In this document: positions 1-11,440 of the stretch, piece by piece | Layout: each line of letters opens with the position of its first letter | How positions within the stretch are numbered: position 1 is the stretch's first letter | Notes under the pieces: generated by a model | The model's database searches: none | What the model was told of the DNA's origin: nothing | What the model saw: the letters and a program-made list of their open reading frames with translations, nothing else | NCBI RefSeq assembly: GCF_000003605.2 | Contig: NW_003116344.1 | Coordinates: 1-34,106, forward strand | Direction of reading: 5' to 3' | From: Saccoglossus kowalevskii | Lineage: Eukaryota; Hemichordata; Enteropneusta; Harrimaniidae | DNA length: 34,106 nucleotides | Made by a program: the position numbers and the translations under genes

Positions 1-12
1 TCATCAATTATA
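1..12. other. Irregular left edge of the window
   Basis: The first bases, tcatcaattata, do not fit the usual caacaacattata linker, although the array is in full register by about base 10. This may be the very end of a contig, a trimmed read end or a private variant. There is too little sequence to claim an array boundary. Confidence 0.35.
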
Positions 13-205
13 TAGTCGTTAATCTTGATTCAGTGGGACTTGCTGAAATGTAACATGAGACGTGTAGTTTTCAACAATTCACACACACAACAACATTATA
101 TATAGTCATTAATCTTGATTCAGTGGGACTTGCTGAAATGTAACATGAGACGTGTAATTTTCAACAATTCACACACACAACATTATATATAGTCATTAAT
201 CTTGA

Positions 206-224
206 TTCAGTGGGACTCACTGAA
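206..224 (+). other. Perfect 7-bp inverted repeat in the C-allele monomer
   Basis: TTCAGTG (206-212), a GGACT loop (213-217) and CACTGAA (218-224) form a perfect 7-bp stem with a 5-base loop. The same arrangement is in every C monomer, and in K monomers with the loop GCACT (first at 831-849). T monomers have TGCTGAA on the right arm (for example 29-47). In RNA read from the plus strand this still pairs over 7 bp with two G-U wobbles. In RNA from the minus strand it would have two C-A mismatches. A role in RNA or protein binding is not shown; the symmetry itself is seen directly. Confidence 0.75.
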
Positions 225-718
225 ATGTAACATGAGACGTGTAGTTTTCAACAATTCACACACACAACAACATTATATATAGTCATTAATCTTGATTCAG
301 TGGGACTTGCTGAAATGTAACATGAGACGTGTAGTATTCAACAATTCACACACACAACAACATTATATATAGTCATTAATCTTGATTCAGTGGGACTTGC
401 TGAAATGTAACATGAGACGTGTAATTTTCAACAATTCACACACACAACATTATATATAGACATTAATCTTGATTCAGTGGGACTTGCTGAAATGTAACAT
501 GAGACGTGTAGTTTTCAACAATTCACACACACAACAACATTATATAGTCATTAATCTTGATTCAGTGGGACTTGCTGAAATGTAACATGAGACGTGTAGT
601 TTTCAACAATTCACACACACAACAACATTATATATAGTCATTAATCTTGATTCAGTGGGACTTGCTGAAATGTAACATGAGACGTGTAGTTTTCAACAAT
701 TCACACACACAACAACAT

Positions 719-808
719 TATATATAGTCATTAATCTTGATTCAGTGGGACTTGCTGAAATGTAACATGAGACGTGTAGTTTTCAACAATTCACACACAC
801 AACAACAT
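719..808 (+). repeat. Representative 90-bp monomer (T allele)
   Basis: A clean example of the commonest monomer form, numbered from the TA run. Positions 1-8 are alternating T and A. Positions 9-22 carry gtcattaatcttga, with an AseI-type attaat. Positions 23-41 hold an imperfect inverted repeat, ttcagtg then ggact then tgctgaa. Positions 47-59 hold a second small one, acatg then aga then cgtgt. The only CpG is at 55-56, inside gagacg, which is a BsmBI/Esp3I recognition site. Positions 61-73 read gttttcaacaatt. Positions 74-90 are five CA units followed by two CAA-type units and cat. The phase is arbitrary. Composition is 14 G and 16 C in 90. Confidence 0.95.
765..777 (+). other. Second small inverted repeat around the conserved CpG
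   Basis: ACATG, loop AGA, CGTGT can pair over 5 bp in plus-strand RNA with one U-G wobble. It recurs in nearly every monomer. Variants in this segment include acacg-aga-cgtgt near 8,380 (all Watson-Crick), acatg-aga-tgtgt near 8,650 and atatg-aga-tgtgt near 13,628. All three still pair. The variant cgagt at 2,901, 13,097 and 23,354 breaks the stem. A 5-bp stem is short enough to arise by chance. Confidence 0.45.
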
Positions 809-816
809 TATATATA
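792..816 (+). repeat. Variable CA/CAA/TA linker between monomer cores (example)
   Basis: This is one instance of the linker found between all cores: five CA units, two CAA-type units, then att and a TA run. Almost all shared length variation lies here. Two CAA-type units give 90 bp, one gives 87 bp (for example the junction near 170-190). Loss of one TA gives 88 bp (near 535-545 and 981-993). Loss of one CA gives another 88-bp type (near 4,870 and 5,130). Six CA units with one CAA-type unit give 89 bp (near 4,075 and 5,485). An extra six bases with catgta give 96 bp (near 18,490). Replication slippage in the short units is the simple explanation. Confidence 0.9.
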
Positions 817-1604
817 GTCATTAATCTTGATTCAGTGGCACTCACTGAAATGTAACATGAGACGTGTAGTTTTCAACAATTCACACACACAACATTATAT
901 ATAGACATTAATCTTGATTCAGTGGGACTTGCTGAAATGTAACATGAGACGTGTAGTTTTCAACAATTCACACACACAACAACATTATATAGTCATTAAT
1001 CTTGATTCAGTGGGACTTGCTGAAATGTAACATGAGACGTGTAGTTTTCAACAATTCACACACACAACAACATTATATATAGTCATTAATCTTGATTCAG
1101 TGGGACTTGCTGAAATGTAACATGAGACGTGTAGTTTTCAACAATTCACACACACAACATTATATATAGTCATTAATCTTGATTCAGTGGGACTCACTGA
1201 AATGTAACATGAGACGTGTAGTTTTCAACAATTCACACACACAACAACATTATATATAGTCATTAATCTTGATTCAGTGGGACTTGCTGAAATGTAACAT
1301 GAGACGTGTAATTTTCAACAATTCACACACACAACAACATTATATATAGTCATTAATCTTGATTCAGTGGGACTTGCTGAAATGTAACATGAGACGTGTA
1401 GTTTTCAACAATTCACACACACAACAACATTATATAGTCGTTAATCTTGATTCAGTGGGACTTGCTGAAATGTAACATGAGACGTGTAGTTTTCAACAAT
1501 TCACACACACAACAACATTATATATAGTCATTAATCTTGATTCAGTGGGACTTGCTGAAATGTAACATGAGACGTGTAATTTTCAACAATTCACACACAC
1601 AACA

Positions 1605-2663
1605 TTATATATAGTCATTAATCTTGATTCAGTGGGACTCACTGAAATGTAACATGAGACGTGTAGTTTTCAACAATTCACACACACAACAACATTATAT
1701 ATAGTCATTAATCTTGATTCAGTGGGACTTGCTGAAATGTAACATGAGACGTGTAATTTTCAACAATTCACACACACAACATTATATATAGACATTAATC
1801 TTGATTCAGTGGGACTTGCTGAAATGTAACATGAGACGTGTAGTTTTCAACAATTCACACACACAACATTATATATAGTCATTAATCTTGATTCAGTGGG
1901 ACTCACTGAAATGTAACATGAGACGTGTAGTTTTCAACAATTCACACACACAACATTATATATAGTCATTAATCTTGATTCAGTGGGACTCACTGAAATG
2001 TAACATGAGACGTGTAGTTTTCAACAATTCACACACACAACAACATTATGTAAGGTCATTAATCTTGATCCAGTGGGACTTGCTGAAATGTAACATGAGA
2101 CGTGTAGTTTTCAACAATTCACACACACAACAACATTATATATAGTCATTAATCTTGATTCAGTGGGACTCACTGAAATGTAACATGAGACGTGTAGTTT
2201 TCAACAATTCACACACACAACAACATTATATATAGTCATTAATCTTAATTCAGTGGGACTTGCTGAAATGTAACATGAGACGTGTAGTTTTTAACAATTC
2301 ACACACACAACAACATTATATATAGTCATTAATCTTGATTCAGTGGCACTCACTGAAATGTAACATGAGACGTGTAGTTTTCAACAATTTACACACACAA
2401 CAACATTATATATAGTCATTAATCTTGATTCAGTGGCACTCACTGAAATGTAACATGAGACGTGTAGTTTTCAACAATTCACACACACAACATTATATAT
2501 AGTCATTAATCTTGATTCAGTGGGACTTGCTGAAATGTAACATGAGACGTGAAATTTTCAACAATTCACACACACAACATTATATATAGTCATTAATCTT
2601 GATTCAGTGGGACTCACTGAAATGTAACATGAGACGTGTAGTTTTCAACAATTCACACACACA
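1605..2663 (+). repeat. Higher-order block with gtaagg/ccag and aatcttaatt markers, copy 1
   Basis: This block carries a run of rare markers: attatgtaaggtc with gatccag at 2,050-2,071, aatcttaatt at 2,241 followed by gtttttaac, caatttac at about 2,385, and gaaattttc at about 2,551. The same order recurs at 18,765-19,823 at offset 17,160, and is identical from 1,841 rightwards. Left of that, the only differences are in one monomer and its linker (gtcatt against gacatt, ctaaaatg, gaaattttc). A shorter form lies at 24,745-25,493 (offset 22,879). Only the gtaagg/ccag part recurs at 11,441. Confidence 0.85.
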
Positions 2664-3035
2664 ACATTATATATAGTCATTAATCTTGATTCAGTGGGAC
2701 TCACTGAAATGTAACATGAGACGTGTAGTTTTCAACAATTCACACACACAACAACATTATATATAGTCATTAATCTTGATTCAGTGGGACTTGCTGAAAT
2801 GTAACATGAGACGTGTAGTTTTCAACAATTCACACACACAACAACATTATATATAGCCATTAATCTTGATTCAGTGGGACTTGCTGAAATGTAACATGAG
2901 ACGAGTAGTTTTCAACAATTCACACACACAACAACATTATATATAGTCATTAATCTTGATTCAGTGGGACTTGCTGAAATGTAACATGAGACGTGTAGTT
3001 TTCAACAATTCACACACACAACAACATTATATATA
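2263..3035 (+). repeat. Block with gccatt and acgagtag markers, copy 1 of 3
   Basis: The pair of markers gccattaatc (about 2,856) and acgagtag (2,901) is found in only three places, with the second at 13,097 and 23,354. Surrounding monomers agree as well: offset 10,193 rising to 10,196 for the middle copy because one linker gained three bases, and 20,453 for the right copy. Bases 22,732-23,490 are the matching part there. Each copy is followed by a different monomer order. Confidence 0.75.
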
Positions 3036-3114
3036 GTCATAATCTTGATTCAGTGGCACTCACTGAAATGTAACATGAGACGTGTAGTTTTCAACAATTC
3101 ACACACACAACAAC

Positions 3115-5967
3115 ATTATATATAGTCATTAATCTTGATTCAGTGGGACTTGCTGAAATGTAACATGAGACGTGTAGTTTTCAACAATTCACACACACAA
3201 CAACATTATATATAGTCATTAATCTTGATTCAGTGGGACTTGCTGAAATGTAACATGAGACGTGTAGTTTTCAACAATTCACACACACAACATTATATAT
3301 AGTCATTAATCTTGATTCAGTGGGACTTGCTGAAATGTAACATGAGACGTGTAGTTTTCAACAATTCACACACACAACATTATATATAGACATTAATCTT
3401 GATTCAGTGGGACTTGCTGAAATGTAACATGAGACGTGTAGTTTTCAACAATTCACACACACAACATTATATATAGACATTAATCTTGATTCAGTGGGAC
3501 TCACTGAAATGTAACATGAGACGTGTAGTTTTCAACAATTCACACACACAACAACATTATATATAGTCATTAATCTTGATTCAGTGGGACTTGCTGAAAT
3601 GTAACATGAGACGTGTAGTTTTCAACAATTCACACACACAACATTATATATAGACATTAATCTTGATTCAGTGGGACTTGCTGAAATGTAACATGAGACG
3701 TGTAGTTTTCAACAATTCACACACAACAACATTACATATAGACATTAATCTTGATTCAGTGGGACTCACTGAAATGTAACATGAGACGTGCAGTTTTCAA
3801 CAATTCACACACACAACAACATTATATATAGTCATTAATCTTGATTCAGTGGGACTTGCTGAAATGTAACATGAGACGTGTAGTTTTCAACAATTCACAC
3901 ACACAACATTATATATAGACATTAATCTTGATTCAGTGGGACTTGCTGAAATGTAACATGAGACGTGTAGTTTTCAACAATTCACACACACAACAACATT
4001 ATATAAGGTCATTAATCTTGATTCAGTGGGACTCACTGAAATGTAACATGAGACGTGTAGTTTTCAACAATTCACACACACACAACATTATATATAGTCA
4101 TTAATCTTGATTCAGTGGCACTCACTGAAATGTAACATGAGACGTGTAGTTTTCAACAATTCACACACACAACATTATATGTAGTCATTAATATTGATTG
4201 AGTGGGACTTGCTGAAATGTAACATGAGACGTGTAATTTTCAACAATTCACACACACAACATTATATATAGTCATTAATCTTGATTCAGTGGGACTCACT
4301 GAAATGTAACATGAGACGTGTAGTTTTCAACAATTCACACACACACAACATTATATATAGTCATTAATCTTGATTCAGTGGCACTCACTGAAATGTAACA
4401 TGAGACGTGTAGTTTTCAACAATTCACACACACAACATTATATGTAGTCATTAATATTGATTCAGTGGGACTTGCTGAAATGTAACATGAGACGTGTAGT
4501 TTTCAACAATTCACACACACAACAACATTATATATAGTCATTAATCTTGATTCAGTGGGACTTGCTGAAATGTAACATGAGACGTGTAGTTTTCAACAAT
4601 TCACACACACAACAACATTATATATAGTCATTAATCTTGATTCAGTGGGACTTGCTGAAATGTAACATGAGACGTGTAGTTTTCAACAATTCACACACAC
4701 AACATTATATATAGTCATTAATCTTGATTCAGTGGGACTTGCTGAAATGTAACATGAGACGTGTAGTTTTCAACAATTCACACACACAACATTATATATA
4801 GACATTAATCTTGATTCAGTGGGACTTGCTGAAATGTAACATGAGACGTGTAGTTTTCAACAATTCACACACAACAACATTATATATAGACATTAATCTT
4901 GATTCAGTGGGACTCACTGAAATGTAACATGAGACGTGTAGTTTTCAACAATTCACACACACAACAACATTATATATAGTCATTAATCTTGATTCAGTGG
5001 GACTTGCTGAAATGTAACATGAGACGTGTAGTTTTCAACAATTCACACACACAACATTATATATAGACATTAATCTTGATTCAGTGGGACTTGCTGAAAT
5101 GTAACATGAGACGTGTAGTTTTCAACAATTCACACACAACAACATTATATATAGACATTAATCTTGATTCAGTGGGACTCACTGAAATGTAACATGAGAC
5201 GTGTAGTTTTCAACAATTCACACACACAACAACATTATATATAGTCATTAATCTTGATTCAGTGGGACTTGCTGAAATGTAACATGAGACGTGTAGTTTT
5301 CAACAATTCACACACACAACATTATATATAGACATTAATCTTGATTCAGTGGGACTTGCTGAAATGTAACATGAGACGTGTAGTTTTCAACAATTCACAC
5401 ACACAACAACATTATATAAGGTCATTAATCTTGATTCAGTGGGACTCACTGAAATGTAACATGAGACGTGTAGTTTTCAACAATTCACACACACACAACA
5501 TTATATATAGTCATTAATCTTGATTCAGTGGCACTCACTGAAATGTAACATGAGACGTGTAGTTTTCAACAATTCACACACACAACATTATATGTAGTCA
5601 TTAATATTGATTGAGTGGGACTTGCTGAAATGTAACATGAGACGTGTAATTTTCAACAATTCACACACACAACATTATATATAGTCATTAATCTTGATTC
5701 AGTGGGACTCACTGAAATGTAACATGAGACGTGTAGTTTTCAACAATTCACACACACACAACATTATATATAGTCATTAATCTTGATTCAGTGGCACTCA
5801 CTGAAATGTAACATGAGACGTGTAGTTTTCAACAATTCACACACACAACATTATATGTAGTCATTAATATTGATTCAGTGGGACTTGCTGAAATGTAACA
5901 TGAGACGTGTAGTTTTCAACAATTCACACACACAACAACATTATATATAGTCATTAATCTTGATTCA
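3115..5967 (+). repeat. Near-tandem duplication of a ~1.41-kb, 16-monomer unit
   Basis: Bases 3,115-4,554 match 4,527-5,967 at an offset of 1,412 that becomes 1,413 after one linker length change. The two copies therefore sit back to back. Shared markers are attgattgag (4,196 and 5,609), attatatgtagtc linkers and the 89-bp linkers with six CA units. In the second copy a three-monomer motif of 265 bp also appears twice (linker ends at 4,879 and 5,144). The right half of the unit recurs once more at about 27,200-28,035, offset 22,102 from the second copy. Confidence 0.8.
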
Positions 5968-6913
5968 GTGGCACTCACTGAAATGTAACATGAGACGTGT
6001 AGTTTTCAACAATTCACACACAACAACATTATATATAGACATTAATCTTGATTCAGTGGGACTCACTGAAATGTAACATGAGACGTGTAGTTTTCAACAA
6101 TTCACACACACACAACATTATATATAGTCATTAATCTTGATTCAGTGGCACTCACTGAAATGTAACATGAGACGTGTAGTTTTCAACAATTCACACACAC
6201 AACATTATATGTAGTCATTAATATTGATTGAGTGGGACTTGCTGAAATGTAACATGAGACGTGTAGTTTTCAACAATTCACACACACAACAACATTATAT
6301 ATAGTCATTAATATTGATTGAGTGGGACTTGCTGAAATGTAACATGAGACGTGTAGTTTTCAACAATTCACACACACAACAACATTATATATAGTCATTA
6401 ATCTTGATTCAGTGGGACTTGCTGAAATGTAACATGAGACGTGTAGTTTTCAACAATTCACACACACAACATTATATATAGTCATTAGTCTTGATTCAGT
6501 GGGACTCACTGAAATGTAACATGAGACGTGTAGTTTTCAACAATTCACACACACAACAACATTATATATAGTCATTAATCTTGATTCAGTGGTACTCACT
6601 GAAATGTAACATGAGACGTGTAGTTTTCAACAATTCACACACACAACAACATTATATATAGTCATTAATCTTGATTCAGTGGGACTCACTGAAATGTAAC
6701 ATGAGACGTGTAGTTTTCAACAATTCACACACAAACAACATTATATATAGTCATTAATCTTGATTCAGTGGGACTTGCTGAAATGTAACATGAGACGTGT
6801 AGTTTTCAACAATTCACACACACAACAACATTATATATAGTCATTAATCTTGATTCAGTGGCACTCACTGAAATGTAACATGAGACGTGTAGTTTTCAAC
6901 AATTCACACACAC
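5937..6913 (+). repeat. Higher-order block with attagtc and ggtactc markers, copy 1
   Basis: These 977 bases match 30,467-31,443 at offset 24,530. The only mismatch seen is at 6,733 (acaaacaac) against 31,263 (accaacaac). Shared markers are two attgattgag monomers (6,225 and 6,317), gtcattagtc (6,481) and ggtactcact (6,591). A shorter copy is at about 28,035-28,430, with a private two-base insertion near 28,268 (aacatatgag). Confidence 0.85.
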
Positions 6914-7401
6914 AACATTATATATAGTCATTAATCTTGATTCAGTGGCACTCACTGAAATGTAACATGAGACGTGTAGTTTTCAACAATTCACACACAC
7001 AACAACATTATATATAGTCATTAATCTTGATTCAGTGGGACTTGCTGAAATGTAACATGAGACGTGTAGTTTTCAACAATTCACACACACAACATTATAT
7101 ATAGACATTAATCTTGATTCAGTGGGACTTGCTGAAATGTAACATGAGACGTGTAGTTTTCAACAATTCACACACAACAACATTATATATAGACATTAAT
7201 CTTGATTCAGTGGGACTCACTGAAATGTAACATGAGACGTGTAGTTTTCAACAATTCACACACACAACAACATTATATATAGTCATTAATCTTGATTCAG
7301 TGGCACTCACTGAAATGTAACATGAGACGTGTAGTTTTCAACAATTCACACACACAACAACATTATATATAGTCATTAATCTTGATTCAGTGGGACTTGC
7401 T

Positions 7402-7492
7402 GAATGTAACATGAGACGTGTAGTTTTCAACAATTCACACACACAACACATTATATATAGTCATAATCTTGATTCAGTGGGACTTGCTGAAT
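7402..7492. other. Cluster of single-base deletions
   Basis: Two successive monomers read ctgaatg in place of ctgaaatg (near 7,401 and 7,489). Between them are acaacacatt in place of the usual linker and gtcataatc with one t missing. Several are one-base losses in short homopolymers, which fits long-read sequencing error better than biology. Confidence 0.5.
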
Positions 7493-9029
7493 GTAACATG
7501 AGACGTGTAGTTTTCAACAATTCACACACACAACAACATTATATATAGTCATTAATCTTGATTCAGTGGGACTTGCTGAAATGTAACATGAGACGTGTAA
7601 TTTTCAACAATTCACACACACAACATTATATATAGTCATTAATCTTGATTCAGTGGGACTCACTGAAATGTAACATGAGACGTGTAGTTTTCAACAATTC
7701 ACACACACAACAACATTATATATAGTCATTAATCTTGATTCAGTGGGACTTGCTGAAATGTAACATGAGACGTGTAATTTTCAACAATTCACACACACAA
7801 CATTATATATAGACATTAATCTTGATTCAGTGGGACTTGCTGAAATGTAACATGAGACGTGTAGTTTTCAACAATTCACACACACAACATTATATATAGT
7901 AATTAATCTTGATTCAGTGGGACTCACTGAAATGTAACATGAGACGTGTAGTTTTCAACAATTCACACACACAACATTATATATAGTCATTAATCTTGAT
8001 TCAGTGGGACTCACTGAAATGTAACATGAGACGTGTAGTTTTCAACAATTCACACACACAACAACATTATATAGTCATTAATCTTGATTCAGTGGGACTT
8101 GCTGAAATGTAACATGAGACGTGTAGTTTTCAACAATTCACACACACAACAACATTATATATAGTCATTAATCTTGATTCAGTGGCACTCACTGAAATGT
8201 AACATGAGACGTGTAGTTTTCAACAATTCACACACACAACATTATATATAGTCATTAATCTTGATTCAGTGGCACTCACTGAAATGTAACATGAGACGTG
8301 TAGTTTTCAACAATTCACACACACAACAACATTATATATAGTCATTAATCTTGATTCAGTGGCACTCACTGAAATGTAACACGAGACGTGTAGTTTTCAA
8401 CAATTCACACACACAACAACATTATATATAGTCATTAATCTTGATTCAGTGGGACTTGCTGAAATGTAACATGAGACGTGTAGTTTTCAACAATTCACAC
8501 ACACAACAACATTATATATAGTCATTAATCTTGATTCAGTGGGACTTGCTGAAATGTAACATGAGACGTGTAGTTTTCAACAATTCACACACACAACAAC
8601 ATTATATATAGTCATTAATCTTGATTCAGTGGCACTCACTGAAATGTAACATGAGATGTGTAGTTTTCAACAATTCACACACACAACAACATTATATATA
8701 GTCATTAATCTTGATTCAGTGGCACTCACTGAAATGTAACATGAGACGTGTAGTTTTCAACAATTCACACACACAACAACATTATATATAGTCATTAATC
8801 TTGATTCAGTGGGACTTGCTGAAATGTAACATGAGACGTGTAGTTTTCAACAATTCACACACACAACATTATATAGTCGTTAATCTTGATTCAGTGGGAC
8901 TTGCTGAAATGTAACATGAGACGTGTAGTTTTCAACAATTCACACACACAACAACATTATATATAGTCATTAATCTTGATTCAGTGGGACTTGCTGAAAT
9001 GAAACATGAGACGTGTAATTTTCAACAAT

Positions 9030-9930
9030 TCACACACACAACATTATATATAGTCATTAATCTTGATTCAGTGGGACTCACTGAAATGTAACATGAGACG
9101 TGTAGTTTTCAACAATTCACACACACAACAACATTATATATAGTCATTAATCTTGATTCAGTGGGACTTGCTGAAATGTAACATGAGACGTGTAATTTTC
9201 AACAATTCACACACACAACATTATATATAGACATTAATCTTGATTCAGTGGGACTTGCTGAAATGTAACATGAGACGTGAAATTTTCAACAATTCACACA
9301 CACAACGTTATATATAGTCATTAATCTTGATTCAGTGGGACTCACTGAAATGTAACATGAGACGTGTAGTTTTCAACAATTCACACACACAACATTATAT
9401 ATAGTCATTAATCTTGATTCAGTGGGACTCACTGAAATGTAACATGAGACGTGTAGTTTTCAACAATTCACACACACAACAACATTATATAAGGTCATTA
9501 ATCTTGATTCAGTGGGACTTGCTGAAATGTAACATGAGACGTGTAGTTTTCAACAATTCACACACACAACAACATTATATATAGTCATTAATCTTGATTC
9601 AGTGGGACTCACTGAAATGTAACATGAGACGTGTAATTTTCAACAATTCACACACACAACAACATTATATATAGTCATTAATCTTAATTCAGTGGGACTT
9701 GCTGAAATGTAACATGAGACGTGTAGTTTTTAACAATTCACACACACAACAACATTATATATAGTCATTAATCTTGATTCAGTGGCACTCACTGAAATGT
9801 AACATGAGACGTGTAGTTTTCAACAATTCACACACACAACAACATTATATATAGTCATTAATCTTGATTCAGTGGCACTCACTGAAATGTAACATGAGAC
9901 GTGTAGTTTTCAACAATTCACACACACAAC
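9030..9930 (+). repeat. Higher-order block with acgttatat marker, copy 1
   Basis: This segment recurs at 19,726-20,626 at offset 10,696. Shared rare markers are caacgttatat (9,307 and 20,003), tataagg (9,491 and 20,187) and aatcttaatt with gtttttaac (about 9,680 and 20,376). Differences lie near 19,893-19,910 (gtaatttttaac and cacaaacac). Both copies end where the following linker is short here and long in the other. Confidence 0.8.
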
Positions 9931-10492
9931 ATTATATATAGTCATTAATCTTGATTCAGTGGGACTTGCTGAAATGTAACATGAGACGTGAAATTTTCAA
10001 CAATTCACACACACAACATTATATATAGTCATTAATCTTGATTCAGTGGGACTCACTGAAATGTAACATGAGACGTGTAGTTTTCAACAATTCACACACA
10101 CAACATTATATATAGTCATTAATCTTGATTCAGTGGGACTCACTGAAATGTAACATGAGACGTGTAGTTTTCAACAATTCACACACACAACAACATTATA
10201 TATAGTCATTAATCTTGATTCAGTGGGACTTGCTGAAATGTAACATGAGACGTGTAGTTTTCAACAATTCACACACACAACAACATTATATAGTCATTAA
10301 TCTTGATTCAGTGGGACTTGCTGAAATGTAACATGAGACGTGTAGTTTTCAACAATTCACACACACAACAACATTATATATAGTCATTAATCTTGATTCA
10401 GTGGGACTTGCTGAAATGTAACATGAGACGTGTAGTTTTCAACAATTCACACACACAACATTATATATAGTCATTAATCTTGATTCAGTGGG

Positions 10493-11440
10493 ACTCACTG
10501 AAATGTAACATGAGACGTGTAGTTTTCAACAATTCACACACACAACAACATTATATATAGTCATTAATCTTGATTCAGTGGGACTTGCTGAAATGTAACA
10601 TGAGACGTGTAATTTTCAACAATTCACACACACAACAACATTATATATAGTCATTAATCTTGATTCAGTGGGACTTGCTGAAATGTAACATGAGACGTGT
10701 AGTTTTCAACAATTCACACACACAACAACATTATATAGTCGTTAATCTTGATTCAGTGGGACTTGCTGAAATGTAACATGAGACGTGTAGTTTTCAACAA
10801 TTCACACACACAACAACATTATATATAGTCATTAATCTTGATTCAGTGGGACTTGCTGAAATGTAACATGAGACGTGTAATTTTCAACAATTCACACACA
10901 CAACATTATATATAGTCATTAATCTTGATTCAGTGGGACTCACTGAAATGTAACATGAGACGTGTAGTTTTCAACAATTCACACACACAACAACATTATA
11001 TATAGTCATTAATCTTGATTCAGTGGGACTTGCTGAAATGTAACATGAGACGTGTAGTATTCAACAATTCACACACACAACAACATTATATATAGTCATT
11101 AATCTTGATTCAGTGGGACTTGCTGAAATGTAACATGAGACGTGTAATTTTCAACAATTCACACACACAACATTATATATAGACATTAATCTTGATTCAG
11201 TGGGACTTGCTGAAATGTAACATGAGACGTGTAGTTTTCAACAATTCACACACACAACATTATATATAGTCATTAATCTTGATTCAGTGGGACTCACTGA
11301 AATGTAACATGAGACGTGTAGTTTTCAACAATTCACACACACAACATTATATATAGTCATTAATCTTGATTCAGTGGGACTCACTGAAATGTAACATGAG
11401 ACGTGTAGTTTTCAACAATTCACACACACAACAACATTAT
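10493..11440 (+). repeat. Higher-order block, copy 1 of a 948-bp pair at +10,080
   Basis: This segment matches 20,573-21,520 base for base at an offset of exactly 10,080. The only difference I see is aatcttgatt here against aatctttatt at about 21,097 in the other copy. It holds the gtcgttaat marker (10,741) and the rare gtagtattc monomer (11,054). Part of it also matches 1-533 at an offset of 10,723. Just beyond 11,440 the copies part: gtaaggtc follows here, whereas an 88-bp monomer follows at 21,521. Confidence 0.85.

Larger units (their letters stand above)
14..1435 (+). repeat. Higher-order unit of 16 monomers, 1,422 bp
   Basis: The marker agtcgttaat, with g in place of the usual a, occurs at 14 and again at 1,436, exactly 1,422 bp apart, enclosing 16 monomers. 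After each marker come a T monomer, a T monomer with gtaattttc and a short linker, then a C monomer. After that the copies diverge, because the gtagtattc monomer near 331 is missing from the second. The g marker recurs at 8,879, 10,741, 14,570, 15,993 and 20,821. The 14,570 to 15,993 spacing of 1,423 bp is the same 16-monomer length plus one extra g near 14,941, although its internal monomer order differs. Confidence 0.8.

Noticed and set aside
719-730. TATA-box promoter in each monomer
   Set aside because: The TA run varies in length (one TA lost, or catgta gained) and is part of a slippage-prone linker. No initiator or other promoter element is visible, so I do not call one.
719-808. Hammerhead ribozyme in the satellite, as in some animal satellites
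   Set aside because: Neither strand has the CUGANGA and GAAA core in the needed order. ctgaaatg on the plus strand and ctgaatc on the minus strand only resemble part of it.
719-808. CENP-B box
   Set aside because: The box needs a TTCG and a CGGG element. The monomer has a single CpG, in gagacgtg, and no CGGG.
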